Below, in pieces: positions 48,831 to 58,416 of a stretch of 64,000 nt of DNA. Every line of letters begins with the position of its first letter. Positions within the stretch are counted from its first letter, which is position 1. Made by a program: the position numbers and the translations under genes. The stretch comes from Colwellia sp. Arc7-D (lineage in GTDB: Bacteria > Pseudomonadota > Gammaproteobacteria > Enterobacterales > Alteromonadaceae): assembly GCF_003061515.1 (NCBI RefSeq), contig NZ_CP028924.1, positions 186,001 through 250,000 on the forward strand. Direction: 5' to 3'. The notes beneath the pieces were generated by a model, which was not told where the DNA came from, searched no databases, and worked only from the letters and a program-made list of their open reading frames with translations.

Positions 48831-49793
48831 TTACAGAAGCCCCGCACGTAACCAGAAAGGTTTATTTCGAAACCAGAGCGTTACAATCCATTTTTCACCA
48901 GCAGTAACGGCTTTACCTCTGTGGATACTGGAAACATCTCTGTTTTCGTCTTTATCACAATTGTCAAAGATTAAGGTCTTATTCATTTGAGGTTGCACTG
49001 ATGTTAACGGCGTTTTAAATTCAGTCTCCCCTCCGGTAAAACCGTCATTTAAATAGAATATTGCTGTTTTAACTCTTTGACCAAATTGTGAAATGTGTTG
49101 AGCAATTGAGTCTGTATGCGGGTAAATATGATCGTAGTGCCACTGATAGTATTGTTCAGGTTGATATTTTAAAACAACAGGCGGCTCTGCAAATGAAATA
49201 GGAAGACCAGCTGCTTTAGCGAGTAAGTTTTCAAGCAGAGCAAGTGCTACAGAGTCGTTTGGAAGTGGTGTAGGATAATGCGTGTTATTTCTGATCTTTT
49301 CGTTTTTGCTATTTTTACCCTCACCGCCAAACAGAGACACATCTTTAAGTAATGGCGCGCAAGTCGATATAATAGTGTTGAGTTGTTCAGCTTTAAAAGG
49401 CATGTTGTAAGTGCTTTTGTTTGTGCCGATAAGCTCAGGAGGCGAAACTAATTCGGCCATAGCTACCAGTTGGCTGAGTACGCTTCTTTGCCTCTTAGTA
49501 CAAAAGTTGTTAATCATTTGCTCTGAATAGGCAATAGCATCGTTATATTCGTCATCAAGTTCAATGGCTATATCAGTTTTAACATCAATAAATGCCTCTA
49601 GTGACTTAATTGCAGGTGTATTCCATTGGATACTTGCTGCAATAGCTAAAGATAACTCCTTGATTGAGCAATTACTTCTTATTGAGTGAACCAGCCAAAG
49701 GTTAGAGAATTCAGCATTACTATTGGCTAATTTAAACACTGTTTTAGGGGCTAATTTTCCAAAGTGTTTATCTTCGAGTAACGCTAAAAGCAT
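48831..49793 (-). CDS. Prolyl 4-hydroxylase-like 2-oxoglutarate/Fe(II) dioxygenase
   Basis: A 320-residue protein. The C-terminal part (about residues 180-315) is a P4Hc dioxygenase: the iron ligands H-x-D in YQWHYDHIYPHTDS (about 219-221), the strand TAIFYLNDGFTGGETEFKTP, and the distal His with 2-oxoglutarate base in SIHRGKAVTAGEKWIVTLWFR. The N-terminal half is helical and TPR/Sel1-like in feel (alanine-rich pairs of helices) but not assignable. Substrate unknown: a protein proline or a small molecule. Lies between the antiporter and tRNA-Trp on the opposite strand; the tufB-secE neighbourhood normally has no such gene. Confidence 0.85.
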   Translation of the reverse strand: MLLALLEDKHFGKLAPKTVFKLANSNAEFSNLWLVHSIRSNCSIKELSLAIAASIQWNTPAIKSLEAFIDVKTDIAIELDDEYNDAIAYSEQMINNFCTKRQRSVLSQLVAMAELVSPPELIGTNKSTYNMPFKAEQLNTIISTCAPLLKDVSLFGGEGKNSKNEKIRNNTHYPTPLPNDSVALALLENLLAKAAGLPISFAEPPVVLKYQPEQYYQWHYDHIYPHTDSIAQHISQFGQRVKTAIFYLNDGFTGGETEFKTPLTSVQPQMNKTLIFDNCDKDENRDVSSIHRGKAVTAGEKWIVTLWFRNKPFWLRAGLL

Positions 49794-49957
49794 AGGGGAT
49801 CAGTTATTATTGAAAATTTGAAAAACAAAATATCTAATCTCAGCGTTAATATCAAGCATTAGGCGCTTATCATGCAATGTTGATAGTGCTTTCAACGTTT
49901 TATGGTAACTAATGGTACGTTCACTCGAGGGTTATTGAGATAACTGGAAAATAGTCC

Positions 49958-49985
49958 TTGAGTAAAATATTTTGATTAGTATAAT
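49958..49985 (+). promoter_or_regulatory. Sigma-70 promoter of tRNA-Trp
   Basis: TTGAGT (49958-49963), 16-base spacer, TATAAT (49980-49985), then AGCGCC, a GC-rich discriminator typical of stringently controlled tRNA promoters. It lies 74 bases before the tRNA. Confidence 0.75.
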
Positions 49986-50059
49986 AGCGCCTCACTTCTA
50001 GAGTCACTCTTAATTCCCAAACAACTAAGAATCACTCGGTAAGTGTAAGTACAAATTGA

Positions 50060-50136
50060 AGGGGTATAGTTCCAATTGGTAGAACAGCGGTCTCCAAAAC
50101 CGACGGTTGGGAGTTCGAATCTCTCTACCCCTGCCA
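50060..50136 (+). tRNA. tRNA-Trp (anticodon CCA)
   Basis: A 77-base tRNA: acceptor AGGGGTA/TACCCCT, D arm AGTTCCAATTGGTAGAAC (one base longer than in E. coli), anticodon loop CTCCAAA, T loop GTTCGAATC, CCA encoded. Upstream of secE, the conserved position. Confidence 0.96.
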
Positions 50137-50186
50137 TTTTTTAGTAAAGTGCTTATTAGTTAAATAATAGGGGCTTTAGATTTTAA

Positions 50187-50203
50187 CCTCGATAATATCG
50201 AGG
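50187..50203 (+). terminator. Hairpin between tRNA-Trp and secE
   Basis: CCTCGAT, AAT loop, ATCGAGG: a compact 7-bp hairpin followed by TGCTTTGTCTT. It may mark the tRNA 3' processing end or partial termination before secE. Confidence 0.4.
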
Positions 50204-50244
50204 TGCTTTGTCTTAGATTAGGCATGTAATTACAGGTAGTATAT

Positions 50245-50628
50245 ATGAATGCAAGTACTGAAACTGAACCAAGTGGTTCGTTTGATTTTTTAAAGTGGGG
50301 CGTAATTGTTTTACTTTTAGCTGGCGCAGTTGTCGGTAATTACATTTTTGCTGAGCAGTCAGTTCTTGTTCGCGCTATAGCAGTAGTTGCTGCTATTGTT
50401 ATTGCTGGACTTGTTGCTATGCAAACAGTTAAAGGTCGTAATGCAGTAGACTTTGCTAAAGAGTCTCGCACTGAAGTTCGTAAAGTAGTTTGGCCAACTC
50501 GTCAAGAAGCAGTTCAAACAACGGGTATTGTATTAGTGGCAACATTAATTATGTCGTTATTGCTTTGGGGTTTAGATTCAGTTCTTTTCTGGGTAGTAGG
50601 TTTAATAACTGGATTAAAAGTAGGTTAA
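50245..50628 (+). CDS. secE: Preprotein translocase subunit SecE
   Basis: A 127-residue inner-membrane protein of the SecYEG channel. Three helices, as in E. coli-type SecE: about residues 15-32 and 38-55, and the essential third helix near 90-115. The cytoplasmic amphipathic helix FAKESRTEVRKVVWPTRQEA is the diagnostic motif. nusG follows after nine bases. Confidence 0.95.
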   Translation: MNASTETEPSGSFDFLKWGVIVLLLAGAVVGNYIFAEQSVLVRAIAVVAAIVIAGLVAMQTVKGRNAVDFAKESRTEVRKVVWPTRQEAVQTTGIVLVATLIMSLLLWGLDSVLFWVVGLITGLKVG

Positions 50629-50637
50629 GGTAGCGTT

Positions 50638-51216
50638 ATGACTGAAGAAATTACAATTACAGATACGCCTGAAAAAAACAATAACCCTAAATTACGCTGG
50701 TATGTAGTACAAGCGTTTTCAGGTTATGAAGGCCGTGTTCAAAAGACATTGCTTGAGCATATTGGCATTCATGGTTTAGAAGAAAAGTTTGGTGAAATTT
50801 TAGTGCCAACTGAAGAAGTTATTGAAATGCGTGCTGGACAAAAGCGTAAAAGCGCACGTAAATTCTTCCCTGGTTATGTACTAGTTCATATGGAATTAGA
50901 CGATGAATCTTGGCATTTAGTTAAAAGTGTACCTCGTGTACTAGGCTTTATTGGCGGCACTAAAGAAAGACCTGCAGCTATTACTCAAAAAGAAGCTGAT
51001 CGTATACTACAACGTCTTGAAGATACTGATAAGCCTAAACCTAAAACATTGTTTGAGCCAGGCGAAGTGGTACGCGTTATTGATGGTCCATTTGCTGACT
51101 TTAATGGTGTTGTTGAAGAGTTAGATTACGAGAAAAACCGTATTAAAGTATCAGTACTTATATTCGGTCGCTCAACACCTGTTGACTTAGAATTTGGTCA
51201 AGTCGAAAAAGGTTAA
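50638..51216 (+). CDS. nusG: Transcription antitermination factor NusG
   Basis: A 192-residue NusG: NGN domain [20 protein letters not shown] to [20 protein letters not shown], which clamps RNA polymerase, and C-terminal KOW domain [21 protein letters not shown], which contacts Rho or ribosomal S10. Slightly longer than E. coli (181) by an N-terminal extension. A terminator follows. Confidence 0.97.
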   Translation: MTEEITITDTPEKNNNPKLRWYVVQAFSGYEGRVQKTLLEHIGIHGLEEKFGEILVPTEEVIEMRAGQKRKSARKFFPGYVLVHMELDDESWHLVKSVPRVLGFIGGTKERPAAITQKEADRILQRLEDTDKPKPKTLFEPGEVVRVIDGPFADFNGVVEELDYEKNRIKVSVLIFGRSTPVDLEFGQVEKG

Positions 51217-51233
51217 TATTAGCTACTTCTAAG

Positions 51234-51261
51234 AAACCAGAGTTTTTACTCTGGTTTTTTT
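51234..51261 (+). terminator. Terminator after nusG
   Basis: AAACCAGAGT, TTTT, ACTCTGGTTTTTTT: a 10-bp stem plus T tract, 17 bases after the nusG stop; it separates secE-nusG from rplKAJL. Confidence 0.93.
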
Positions 51262-51320
51262 ATGGAAAAAATTTGATATCGAGGTTTTTATTTGTTGTTT
51301 CACTGAAATGTAATAGCAAT

Positions 51321-51389
51321 TTAACTCATTAAGTATCCGCTTAGTAAAAGTGAAATAAGCATAGCCTGGACAAACGCTATTATTTCCAT
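51321..51389 (-). CDS. Possible 22-residue hydrophobic small protein
   Basis: The minus strand reads MEIIAFVQAMLISLLLSGYL-MS and stop, a single hydrophobic helix, with AAGGAAAG seven to fourteen bases before the ATG. Length, composition and ribosome site are those of small membrane proteins, but an ORF this short is expected by chance fairly often. Speculative. Confidence 0.25.
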   Translation of the reverse strand: MEIIAFVQAMLISLLLSGYLMS

Positions 51390-51548
51390 TCTAAACTTTC
51401 CTTAAATCGACTTCTTTTATCGTTACTAAAACGTAATCGATTGCCCGTTTCTTAGGGAAATTTTTTATCTCTGCTATCGCTTTGAGCACCATCCTACAAC
51501 TCGTTTAATCGCTTTCGCTCTTTTTTTATACAAATATCATAACTGACC

Positions 51549-51578
51549 TTGCGCTTGCGCTACTTAATAATATATAAT
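51549..51578 (+). promoter_or_regulatory. Probable rplK promoter
   Basis: TTGCGC (51549-51554), 18-base spacer, TATAAT (51573-51578), then CCGCTGCC. About 100 bases before rplK, leaving a leader in which L1 autoregulation is expected for this operon. Confidence 0.65.
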
Positions 51579-51679
51579 CCGCTGCCGATTTTATCTGATA
51601 AAGAGAGAATCGATTTTTTGTTAACGGGGAGCTGGTTTTAATTATCAGCGTTTGAACCCATACTAAAGGTATTAAAACC

Positions 51680-52108
51680 ATGGCTAAAAAAGTCACAGCT
51701 TTAATCAAGCTACAAGTTGCTGCTGGTGCAGCAAACCCGTCACCACCAGTTGGTCCTGCACTAGGTCAACACGGTGTTAACATCATGGAATTCTGTAAAG
51801 CGTTTAACGCAAAAACAGATTCTTTGGAAAAAGGCGCTCCAGTTCCAGTAGTAATTACTGTATATGCTGATCGTTCTTTCACGTTTGAAACAAAAACTCC
51901 ACCTGCTGCTTATTTACTTCTTAAAGCTGCTGGTGTTAAGAGTGGTTCTGGTCGCCCTAACACTGAAAAAGTTGGTACTGTTACTACAGCACAACTTGAA
52001 GAAATCGTTAAGGTAAAAGAAGCTGATCTTACTGCTGGTTCTATGGAAGCTGCAGTGCGTACCATTGCGGGTTCTGCTCGTTCAATGGGTTTAGTGGTAG
52101 AGGACTAA
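51680..52108 (+). CDS. rplK: 50S ribosomal protein L11
   Basis: A 142-residue L11 at the GTPase-associated centre. N-terminal domain [20 protein letters not shown] and the rRNA-binding C-terminal domain [16 protein letters not shown] to [13 protein letters not shown]. Three bases before rplA. Confidence 0.98.
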   Translation: MAKKVTALIKLQVAAGAANPSPPVGPALGQHGVNIMEFCKAFNAKTDSLEKGAPVPVVITVYADRSFTFETKTPPAAYLLLKAAGVKSGSGRPNTEKVGTVTTAQLEEIVKVKEADLTAGSMEAAVRTIAGSARSMGLVVED

Positions 52109-52111
52109 TCA

Positions 52112-52807
52112 ATGACTAAATTATCTAAACGCGCTCGTCTTATCCGTGAAAAAGTAGACGTATTAAAAGAATATGACATCGCTGAAGCTATCTCTTTATT
52201 AAAAGAACTAGCAACTGCTAACTTCCGTGAAAGCGTTGATGTTGCAGTTAACCTTGGCATTGATGCTCGTAAATCAGATCAAAACGTACGTGGCGCGACT
52301 GTATTACCTAACGGTACTGGTCGTGATGTTCGTGTTGCTGTATTTACACAAGGCGTAAACGCTGATAAAGCGAAAGAAGCCGGTGCAGACATCGTAGGTA
52401 TGGAAGACTTAGCAGAACAAGTTAAAGCCGGTAATATGGATTTTGACGTTGTAATCGCTACTCCAGACGCTATGCGTGTTGTTGGTCAACTAGGTCAAAT
52501 CTTAGGCCCACGTGGTTTAATGCCTAACCCTAAAGTTGGCACTGTGACTCCTGATGTTGTTACTGCTGTAAACAATGCTAAAGCGGGTCAAATCCGTTAC
52601 CGCAATGACAAAAACGGTATCATCCATACTACTATTGGTAAGGCTGATTTCGAAGATGCTAAATTGCAGGAAAACCTTGAGTCATTATTGGAAGCGCTTA
52701 AAAAAGCAAAACCAGCTAATGCTAAAGGCCAGTACATTAAGAAAATTTCTGTTTCAACTACTATGGGTGCCGGCGTTGCCGTTAACCAAGCTAGCTTGAC
52801 AGTATAG
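52112..52807 (+). CDS. rplA: 50S ribosomal protein L1
   Basis: A 231-residue L1 of the L1 stalk and translational repressor of the rplKA mRNA. Signature region [20 protein letters not shown] and GILGPRG-type motif [12 protein letters not shown]. Usual length. Confidence 0.98.
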   Translation: MTKLSKRARLIREKVDVLKEYDIAEAISLLKELATANFRESVDVAVNLGIDARKSDQNVRGATVLPNGTGRDVRVAVFTQGVNADKAKEAGADIVGMEDLAEQVKAGNMDFDVVIATPDAMRVVGQLGQILGPRGLMPNPKVGTVTPDVVTAVNNAKAGQIRYRNDKNGIIHTTIGKADFEDAKLQENLESLLEALKKAKPANAKGQYIKKISVSTTMGAGVAVNQASLTV

Positions 52808-52812
52808 TTTTC

Positions 52813-52874
52813 TGTAAGGTGTCGAAAATCGATACTTTACAAGGGCGAAATTGTAGACTATAATTTCGCCCCTT
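52813..52874 (+). terminator. Two hairpins between rplA and the rplJ leader
   Basis: First: TGTAAGGTGTCGA pairing imperfectly with TCGATACTTTACA (52813-52841). Second: AAGGGCGAAATT (52841-52852) pairing with AATTTCGCCCCTT (862-874 of 52xxx), with one bulged C. No T tract follows the second, so partial termination or RNA processing is more likely than a strong stop. Confidence 0.5.
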
Positions 52875-52888
52875 AAATTTTGGTAGGT

Positions 52889-53100
52889 GTTGTCTAATTA
52901 TTAGCATGTATTTGCTATAGACAACCCCGTCAAAGACCGTAGGAGCTGAGACGATTCTTCGTCGAAAGCTTAATATTTCCTACGTAGATGGTGATTACCC
53001 AGTATTTCCTAATTCTGGTCCTCGCCGTAACGGCCTAAGATAATTTAATTAGCTTAGGGATAGTAAATACCGGTTTTTTATTGCCGGTGAACCAGGAGTA
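52889..53100 (+). promoter_or_regulatory. L10 leader of the rplJL-rpoBC mRNA
   Basis: The region upstream of rplJ resembles the E. coli L10-L12 binding leader: CAAAGACCGTAGGAGC, a CTTAATATTTCCTACGTAGA return strand pairing with it, then GATGGTGATTACC and the conserved start region CAGGAGTAAAGCCAATGGC. A hairpin GTTGTCTA/TAGACAAC (52889-52925) begins it; the TGCTATAGA inside could also be an extended -10. By family knowledge, free L10(L12)4 binds here to repress translation of rplJ and rplL. Confidence 0.7.
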
Positions 53101-53106
53101 AAGCCA

Positions 53107-53601
53107 ATGGCTATCAATCTTGATGACAAAAAAGCAATTGTTGCTGAAGTTCAAGAAGCTGCCAATGGCGCTCAATCAGCTGTAGTCGCGGATTCACGCG
53201 GTGTTTCAGTTGAAGCAATTACTGTATTACGTAAGCAAGCACGTGAAAACGGCGTATGGATGAAAGTTATCCGTAACACGTTAGCACGTCGTGCATTACA
53301 AGGTACTGACTTTGAATGTGTTTCTGACACATTAGTTGGTCCATCATTAATTGCATTTTCAAACGAGCATCCAGGTGCAGCAGCACGTTTATTCACAGAT
53401 TTCGCTAAAACTAACGAAAAATTTGAATTAAAAGCAGCAGCATTTGAAGGTAATGTAGTAGACGTAAACATGTTAGCTAAGCTACCAACTTACGACGAAG
53501 CAATTGCACGTTTAATGAGCGCTATGAAAGAAGCATCTGCAGGCAAACTTGTCCGCACTATTGCTGCAGTACGCGATCAGAAAGAGCAAGAAGCTGCTTA
53601 A
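53107..53601 (+). CDS. rplJ: 50S ribosomal protein L10
   Basis: A 164-residue L10, base of the L7/L12 stalk. N-terminal [31 protein letters not shown], and the C-terminal helix that binds L7/L12 dimers. It is expected to autoregulate through the leader just upstream. Confidence 0.98.
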   Translation: MAINLDDKKAIVAEVQEAANGAQSAVVADSRGVSVEAITVLRKQARENGVWMKVIRNTLARRALQGTDFECVSDTLVGPSLIAFSNEHPGAAARLFTDFAKTNEKFELKAAAFEGNVVDVNMLAKLPTYDEAIARLMSAMKEASAGKLVRTIAAVRDQKEQEAA

Positions 53602-53715
53602 TAATTGTTTACCTCTGCTATTACTTAAACATAAGCAGAGCACAATTCGCACTTTTTGTATTTATAGTTATTTCAAACAGCCAAAGGCTGTTTATTAAAA
53701 AACAGGAAATTTAAA

Positions 53716-54084
53716 ATGTCTATTTCTAAAGACGATATCCTAAACGCAGTTGCTGAAATGTCAGTAATGGACGTTGTTGCACTAATCGAAGCAATGGAAG
53801 AGAAGTTTGGCGTATCTGCTGCTGCTGCTGTTGCTGTTGCTGGCGGTGACGCTGGTGGTGCTGCTGAAGAACAAACTGAATTTGACGTAGTAATGACTAG
53901 CTTCGGTGAGAAGAAAGTTGCTGTAATCAAAGCAGTTCGTGGCGCTACAGGCCTTGGCTTGAAAGAAGCTAAAGACCTAGTTGAATCGGCTCCTAAAGCG
54001 ATCAAAGAAGGCGTAGAAAAAGCTGAAGCTGAAGAGCTTAAGAAACTTCTTGAAGAAGCAGGTGCTTCTGTTGAGATCAAATAA
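53716..54084 (+). CDS. rplL: 50S ribosomal protein L7/L12
   Basis: A 122-residue stalk protein: N-terminal dimerisation region ([20 protein letters not shown]), Ala/Gly-rich hinge (residues about 34-52) and C-terminal factor-binding domain ([20 protein letters not shown]). High-expression codon use. An attenuator follows before rpoB. Confidence 0.98.
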   Translation: MSISKDDILNAVAEMSVMDVVALIEAMEEKFGVSAAAAVAVAGGDAGGAAEEQTEFDVVMTSFGEKKVAVIKAVRGATGLGLKEAKDLVESAPKAIKEGVEKAEAEELKKLLEEAGASVEIK

Positions 54085-54106
54085 TCTGTTTTTAAACAGA
54101 TTATTT
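54079..54106 (+). terminator. AT-rich hairpin overlapping the rplL stop
   Basis: AAATAATCTGTTT and AAACAGATTATTT, perfect arms around TT, starting in the last codon of rplL. Probably mRNA 3' structure in the rplL-rpoB gap, where RNase III processing occurs in E. coli. Confidence 0.5.
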
Positions 54107-54121
54107 GCCTGAAAAGGCAAT

Positions 54122-54152
54122 GGCTGGTGATTTAAACGTCACCGGCCTTTTT
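54122..54152 (+). terminator. rplL-rpoB attenuator
   Basis: GGCTGGTGA, TTTAAACG loop, TCACCGGCCTTTTT: a GC-rich 9-bp stem with T tract. By analogy with E. coli it lowers rpoBC transcription relative to the ribosomal protein genes. Confidence 0.85.
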
Positions 54153-54282
54153 GCGCTAAAGAAAGTGGTTTTTTTTTAAACCAAAACAGTGCATTATTTG
54201 ATGCTTGATAAAAAAAGTATCACTGCAATATCCTGTCTTTTTAAAGGCAGATTCGGCCATAACCAGCAAGCTGAGGAACCCC

Positions 54283-57200
54283 ATGGTTTACTCTTACTCT
54301 GAAAAGAAACGTATTCGTAAGGACTTTGGTAAAAGTGTTCAAGTAATGGATTATCCATTCTTGTTATCAATCCAACTCGAATCTTTCCGTAAGTTTATTG
54401 ATATTGATCCAACAGGTGAAACAGGCCTAGAGGCTGCATTTCATTCTATTTTTCCAATTAAAGCTTATTCTGGTAGCTCAGAATTACAATTCGTAAGCTA
54501 TCGTTTGGGCGAGCCGTTATTTGACGTTAAAGAATGTCAAATCCGCGGTATCACCTACTCTGCGCCATTACGCGTTAAATTACGCTTAGTCGTTTATGAT
54601 AAAGAAGCGGCGGCAGGCACAGTAAAAGATATCAAAGAACAAGAAGTATACATGGGTGAAATACCATTAATGACTGACAACGGTACGTTTGTCATCAATG
54701 GTACAGAGCGTGTTATTGTTTCTCAATTACACCGTTCTCCAGGTGTGTTTTTCGATCATGATAAAGGGAAAACACATTCATCAGGTAAAGTGTTATATAA
54801 CGCTCGCGTTATTCCTTACCGTGGTTCATGGTTAGATTTCGAATTCGATCCAAAAGATAACTTATTTGTTCGTATTGACCGTCGTCGTAAATTACCGGCG
54901 TCAATAATTTTGCGTGCTTTAGAGTACTCGACTGAAGAAATATTAGATATCTTCTACGATACAACAGATTTTACTATTAAAGGCGATAAGCTAGTAATGG
55001 ATTTAATTCCAGAACGCTTACGTGGTGAAACGGCTACTTTCGACATAAAACTCCCTAAAGGTGATGTTTTAGTTGAGCAAGGTCGTCGTATTACTGCTCG
55101 TCATATTAGATCTTTAGAAAAAGCTAAACTTGAAAAGCTAGAAGTACCTGCTGAATATATTGTAGGCAAAGTACTTTCTAAAGCTTATATCGACAAATCT
55201 ACGGGTGAAGTAATAGCTGAAGCTAATGCTGAAATCACCTTAGAAATGTTAGCTGAGTTAAGCCAAGCCGGACATAAAGTATTATCTACTTTATATATGA
55301 ACGAATTTGATGTTGGTTCATACATGTCAGACACACTTCGTGTAGATAACTCAACAAACCGCTTAGAAGCGTTAGTTGAAATTTACCGTATGATGCGTCC
55401 AGGCGAGCCACCAACAAAAGACGCAGCAGATACGTTATTTAATAACTTATTCTTTGCACTAGAACGTTATGACCTTTCAACAGTTGGTCGTATGAAGTTC
55501 AACCGTCGTGTTGGTAATGCTGATGACGTTGGTACAGGCGTATTGTCGAAAGAAGATATCATTTCTGTAATGAAAACTTTAATCGGTATACGTGATGGTA
55601 AAGGCGAAGTTGATGATATCGATCACCTTGGTAACCGTCGTATCCGTTCTGTTGGTGAAATGGCAGAAAACCAATTCCGTGTTGGTCTAGTACGTGTTGA
55701 ACGTGCTGTACGTGAACGTTTAAGTCTAGGTGACTTAGATGCGATCATGCCACAAGATTTAATTAACGCTAAGCCGATTTCTGCTGCCGTTAAAGAATTC
55801 TTTGGCTCATCACAATTGTCACAATTTATGGATCAAAACAACCCGCTATCAGAAGTAACGCATAAGCGTCGTATTTCTGCTTTAGGCCCAGGTGGTTTGA
55901 CTCGTGAACGTGCAGGTTTTGAAGTTCGTGATGTACATCCAACGCATTATGGTCGTGTTTGTCCAATTGAAACGCCAGAGGGTCCAAACATTGGTTTGAT
56001 CAACTCGCTTTCATGTTACGCACGTACTAACGATTACGGTTTCTTAGAAACTCCATATCGTAAAATCGTTGATGGCTTGATCACGGATGATATAGATTAT
56101 CTATCGGCAATCGAAGAAGGTAACTTCGTGATTGCACAGACAACTGCTGAAGTTGATGCAGATGGTAAATTAGTTGAAGGCTTAGTTGCTTGTCGTCATA
56201 AAAACGAATTTACGCTAATGTCTGCTGAACAAGTTCAGTATATGGATGTATCACCACAACAAATCGTTTCAGTTGCGGCATCTTTGATTCCGTTCCTAGA
56301 ACACGATGATGCTAACCGTGCCTTGATGGGCTCGAACATGCAACGTCAAGCTGTTCCAACATTAAAAGTGGATAAACCGCTTGTTGGTACAGGTATGGAA
56401 AAAATTGTTGCTGTTGATTCTGGTGTAACAGTGGTTGCTAAGCGTGGCGGTGTTGTTGCTTACGTAGATGCATCACGTATCGTAGTTAAAGTTAATGAAA
56501 ATGAAATGCATGCTGGTGAAGCCGGTATCGATATTTATAACTTAACTAAATACACCCGTTCAAACCAAAACACATGTATTAACCAACGTCCATTGTGTCG
56601 TATGGCTGAGCCTGTTGTTCGTGGTGATGTTTTAGCTGATGGTCCTTCTACCGATATGGGTGAATTGGCACTTGGTCAAAACATGCGTATCGCGTTCATG
56701 CCTTGGAATGGTTACAACTTCGAAGATTCAATGTTGTTATCTGAGCGTGTAGCTACTGAAGATCGTTTCACTACGATTCATATTCAAGAGCTAACTTGTA
56801 TCGCTCGTGATACTAAACTTGGTAGTGAAGAAATCACTGCTGATATTCCAAATGTTGGTGAGTCTGCGTTATCTAAATTAGATGAAGCAGGTGTTGTTTA
56901 CATTGGTGCTGAAGTTAACGGTGGCGACATCTTAGTGGGTAAAGTTACTCCTAAAGGTGAAACACAATTAACGCCAGAAGAAAAACTTTTACGAGCAATC
57001 TTTGGTGAAAAAGCCGCTGACGTTAAGGACAGTTCTTTACGTGTTCCTAATTCAGTGTCTGGTACTATCATCGATGTACAAATCTTCACCCGTGATGGTG
57101 TAGAAAAAGATGCGCGTGCTGTTGAAATCGAAGAAATGCAACTTAAACAAGTTAAGAAAGACTTGGGTGATGAGTTTAGTATTCTTGAAGATGGCATTTA

Positions 57201-58311
57201 CGCTCGTGCGAAGAAATTATTGTTAGCCTCAGGTTTGAATGAATCTGATCTAAACAGTATGTCTCGTGACAAATGGTTAGTGCAAAACTTAAGCGACGAA
57301 GGTCAACAATCTGAGCTTGAGCAAATCGCTGAACAATACGACAACATTAAAGCTGACTTTGATAAGAAATATGAAGTTAAGCGTCGTAAGATCACACAAG
57401 GTGCTGATTTAGCGCCAGGCGTATTGAAAATAGTTAAAGTACATTTAGCCGTTAAACGTCGTATTCAGCCAGGTGATAAAATGGCCGGTCGTCATGGTAA
57501 CAAAGGTGTTATTTCAAACGTAGTACCTGTTGAAGACATGCCTTACGATGAGCACGGTGTTCCAGTTGATGTAGTACTTAACCCGTTGGGTGTACCATCA
57601 CGAATGAACATTGGTCAGATCCTAGAAACGCATTTAGGTATGGCTGCACGTGGTATTGGTGAGAAAATTAACCGTATGTTGGAAGCTCAACAAGAAATTC
57701 ATAAATTACGTGAATTCTTAAAAGAAGTTTACAACTTAGGTGAATCTCGCCAAGAAGTTGATATTGATTCATTCTCGGATGATGAAATTATGCGTTTAGC
57801 AGGCAACTTACGTGCAGGTCTTCCAATTGCTACACCAGTATTTGATGGTGCAAGTGAACGTGAGATTAAAGACTTATTCAAACTTGCTGATATGCCTGAA
57901 AGTGGTCAATTTACGCTTACTGATGGCCGTACTGGTCGTAACTTTGAGCGTCCAGTGACTGTTGGTTACATGTACATGTTGAAACTGAACCATTTAGTTG
58001 ATGACAAAATGCATGCGCGTTCTACTGGTTCATACAGTCTAGTAACGCAACAACCTCTTGGTGGTAAAGCACAGTTTGGTGGGCAGCGTTTCGGTGAGAT
58101 GGAAGTATGGGCACTTGAAGCTTACGGTGCTGCTTATACCTTGCAAGAAATGCTTACGGTTAAATCAGATGATGTAAACGGTCGTACTAAGATGTATAAA
58201 AACTTAGTTGACGGTGATCATCGTATGGAACCGGGCATCCCTGAATCATTCAACGTATTGTTGAAAGAAATTCGTTCGTTGGGTATCAACATCGAATTAG
58301 ATCAGGACTAG
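54283..58311 (+). CDS. rpoB: RNA polymerase beta subunit
   Basis: 1342 residues, the E. coli length. I take ATG 54283 ([16 protein letters not shown]) with GAGG nine bases upstream; an in-frame codon at 54205 would add 26 residues absent from the family. Landmarks: rifampicin region [23 protein letters not shown] cut here to [38 protein letters not shown], and [20 protein letters not shown]. The rifampicin cluster looks wild type. Forms the catalytic cleft with beta'. Confidence 0.98.
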   Translation: MVYSYSEKKRIRKDFGKSVQVMDYPFLLSIQLESFRKFIDIDPTGETGLEAAFHSIFPIKAYSGSSELQFVSYRLGEPLFDVKECQIRGITYSAPLRVKLRLVVYDKEAAAGTVKDIKEQEVYMGEIPLMTDNGTFVINGTERVIVSQLHRSPGVFFDHDKGKTHSSGKVLYNARVIPYRGSWLDFEFDPKDNLFVRIDRRRKLPASIILRALEYSTEEILDIFYDTTDFTIKGDKLVMDLIPERLRGETATFDIKLPKGDVLVEQGRRITARHIRSLEKAKLEKLEVPAEYIVGKVLSKAYIDKSTGEVIAEANAEITLEMLAELSQAGHKVLSTLYMNEFDVGSYMSDTLRVDNSTNRLEALVEIYRMMRPGEPPTKDAADTLFNNLFFALERYDLSTVGRMKFNRRVGNADDVGTGVLSKEDIISVMKTLIGIRDGKGEVDDIDHLGNRRIRSVGEMAENQFRVGLVRVERAVRERLSLGDLDAIMPQDLINAKPISAAVKEFFGSSQLSQFMDQNNPLSEVTHKRRISALGPGGLTRERAGFEVRDVHPTHYGRVCPIETPEGPNIGLINSLSCYARTNDYGFLETPYRKIVDGLITDDIDYLSAIEEGNFVIAQTTAEVDADGKLVEGLVACRHKNEFTLMSAEQVQYMDVSPQQIVSVAASLIPFLEHDDANRALMGSNMQRQAVPTLKVDKPLVGTGMEKIVAVDSGVTVVAKRGGVVAYVDASRIVVKVNENEMHAGEAGIDIYNLTKYTRSNQNTCINQRPLCRMAEPVVRGDVLADGPSTDMGELALGQNMRIAFMPWNGYNFEDSMLLSERVATEDRFTTIHIQELTCIARDTKLGSEEITADIPNVGESALSKLDEAGVVYIGAEVNGGDILVGKVTPKGETQLTPEEKLLRAIFGEKAADVKDSSLRVPNSVSGTIIDVQIFTRDGVEKDARAVEIEEMQLKQVKKDLGDEFSILEDGIYARAKKLLLASGLNESDLNSMSRDKWLVQNLSDEGQQSELEQIAEQYDNIKADFDKKYEVKRRKITQGADLAPGVLKIVKVHLAVKRRIQPGDKMAGRHGNKGVISNVVPVEDMPYDEHGVPVDVVLNPLGVPSRMNIGQILETHLGMAARGIGEKINRMLEAQQEIHKLREFLKEVYNLGESRQEVDIDSFSDDEIMRLAGNLRAGLPIATPVFDGASEREIKDLFKLADMPESGQFTLTDGRTGRNFERPVTVGYMYMLKLNHLVDDKMHARSTGSYSLVTQQPLGGKAQFGGQRFGEMEVWALEAYGAAYTLQEMLTVKSDDVNGRTKMYKNLVDGDHRMEPGIPESFNVLLKEIRSLGINIELDQD

Positions 58312-58329
58312 GCTACGACAGCTACATTG

Positions 58330-58388
58330 CTGACTTCTAGCTAACGCTCTAAGTCAGTACATGGAGAGAACAGATTACTGTTCTCTCC
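58330..58388 (+). repeat. Two hairpins in the rpoB-rpoC gap
   Basis: CTGACTT/AAGTCAG (58330-58336 and 58351-58357), then GGAGAGAACAG/CTGTTCTCTCC (58363-58373 and 58378-58388) with an ATTA loop, a perfect 11-bp stem. No T tract; the second ends 17 bases before the rpoC ribosome site. Confidence 0.75.
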
Positions 58389-58416
58389 GGTATTTAACTC
58401 CGACAGGAGATAGTGT

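Larger units (their letters stand above)
51262..51679. other. nusG-rplK gap with promoter region and a tiny candidate ORF
   Basis: About 420 bases. The right part carries the rplK promoter and leader. The left part holds only a possible 22-codon minus-strand ORF (51321-51389). No RNA gene is recognised. Confidence 0.5.

Noticed and set aside
53673..54080. Long open frame antisense to rplL
   Set aside because: It mirrors the Ala/Glu-rich codons of rplL; Ser/Ala-rich low-complexity product, no ribosome site. Shadow of a biased gene.
54205..54282. 26-codon N-terminal extension of rpoB
   Set aside because: The family starts at MVYSY with a ribosome site at 54273; the extension lies over the leader just after the attenuator.
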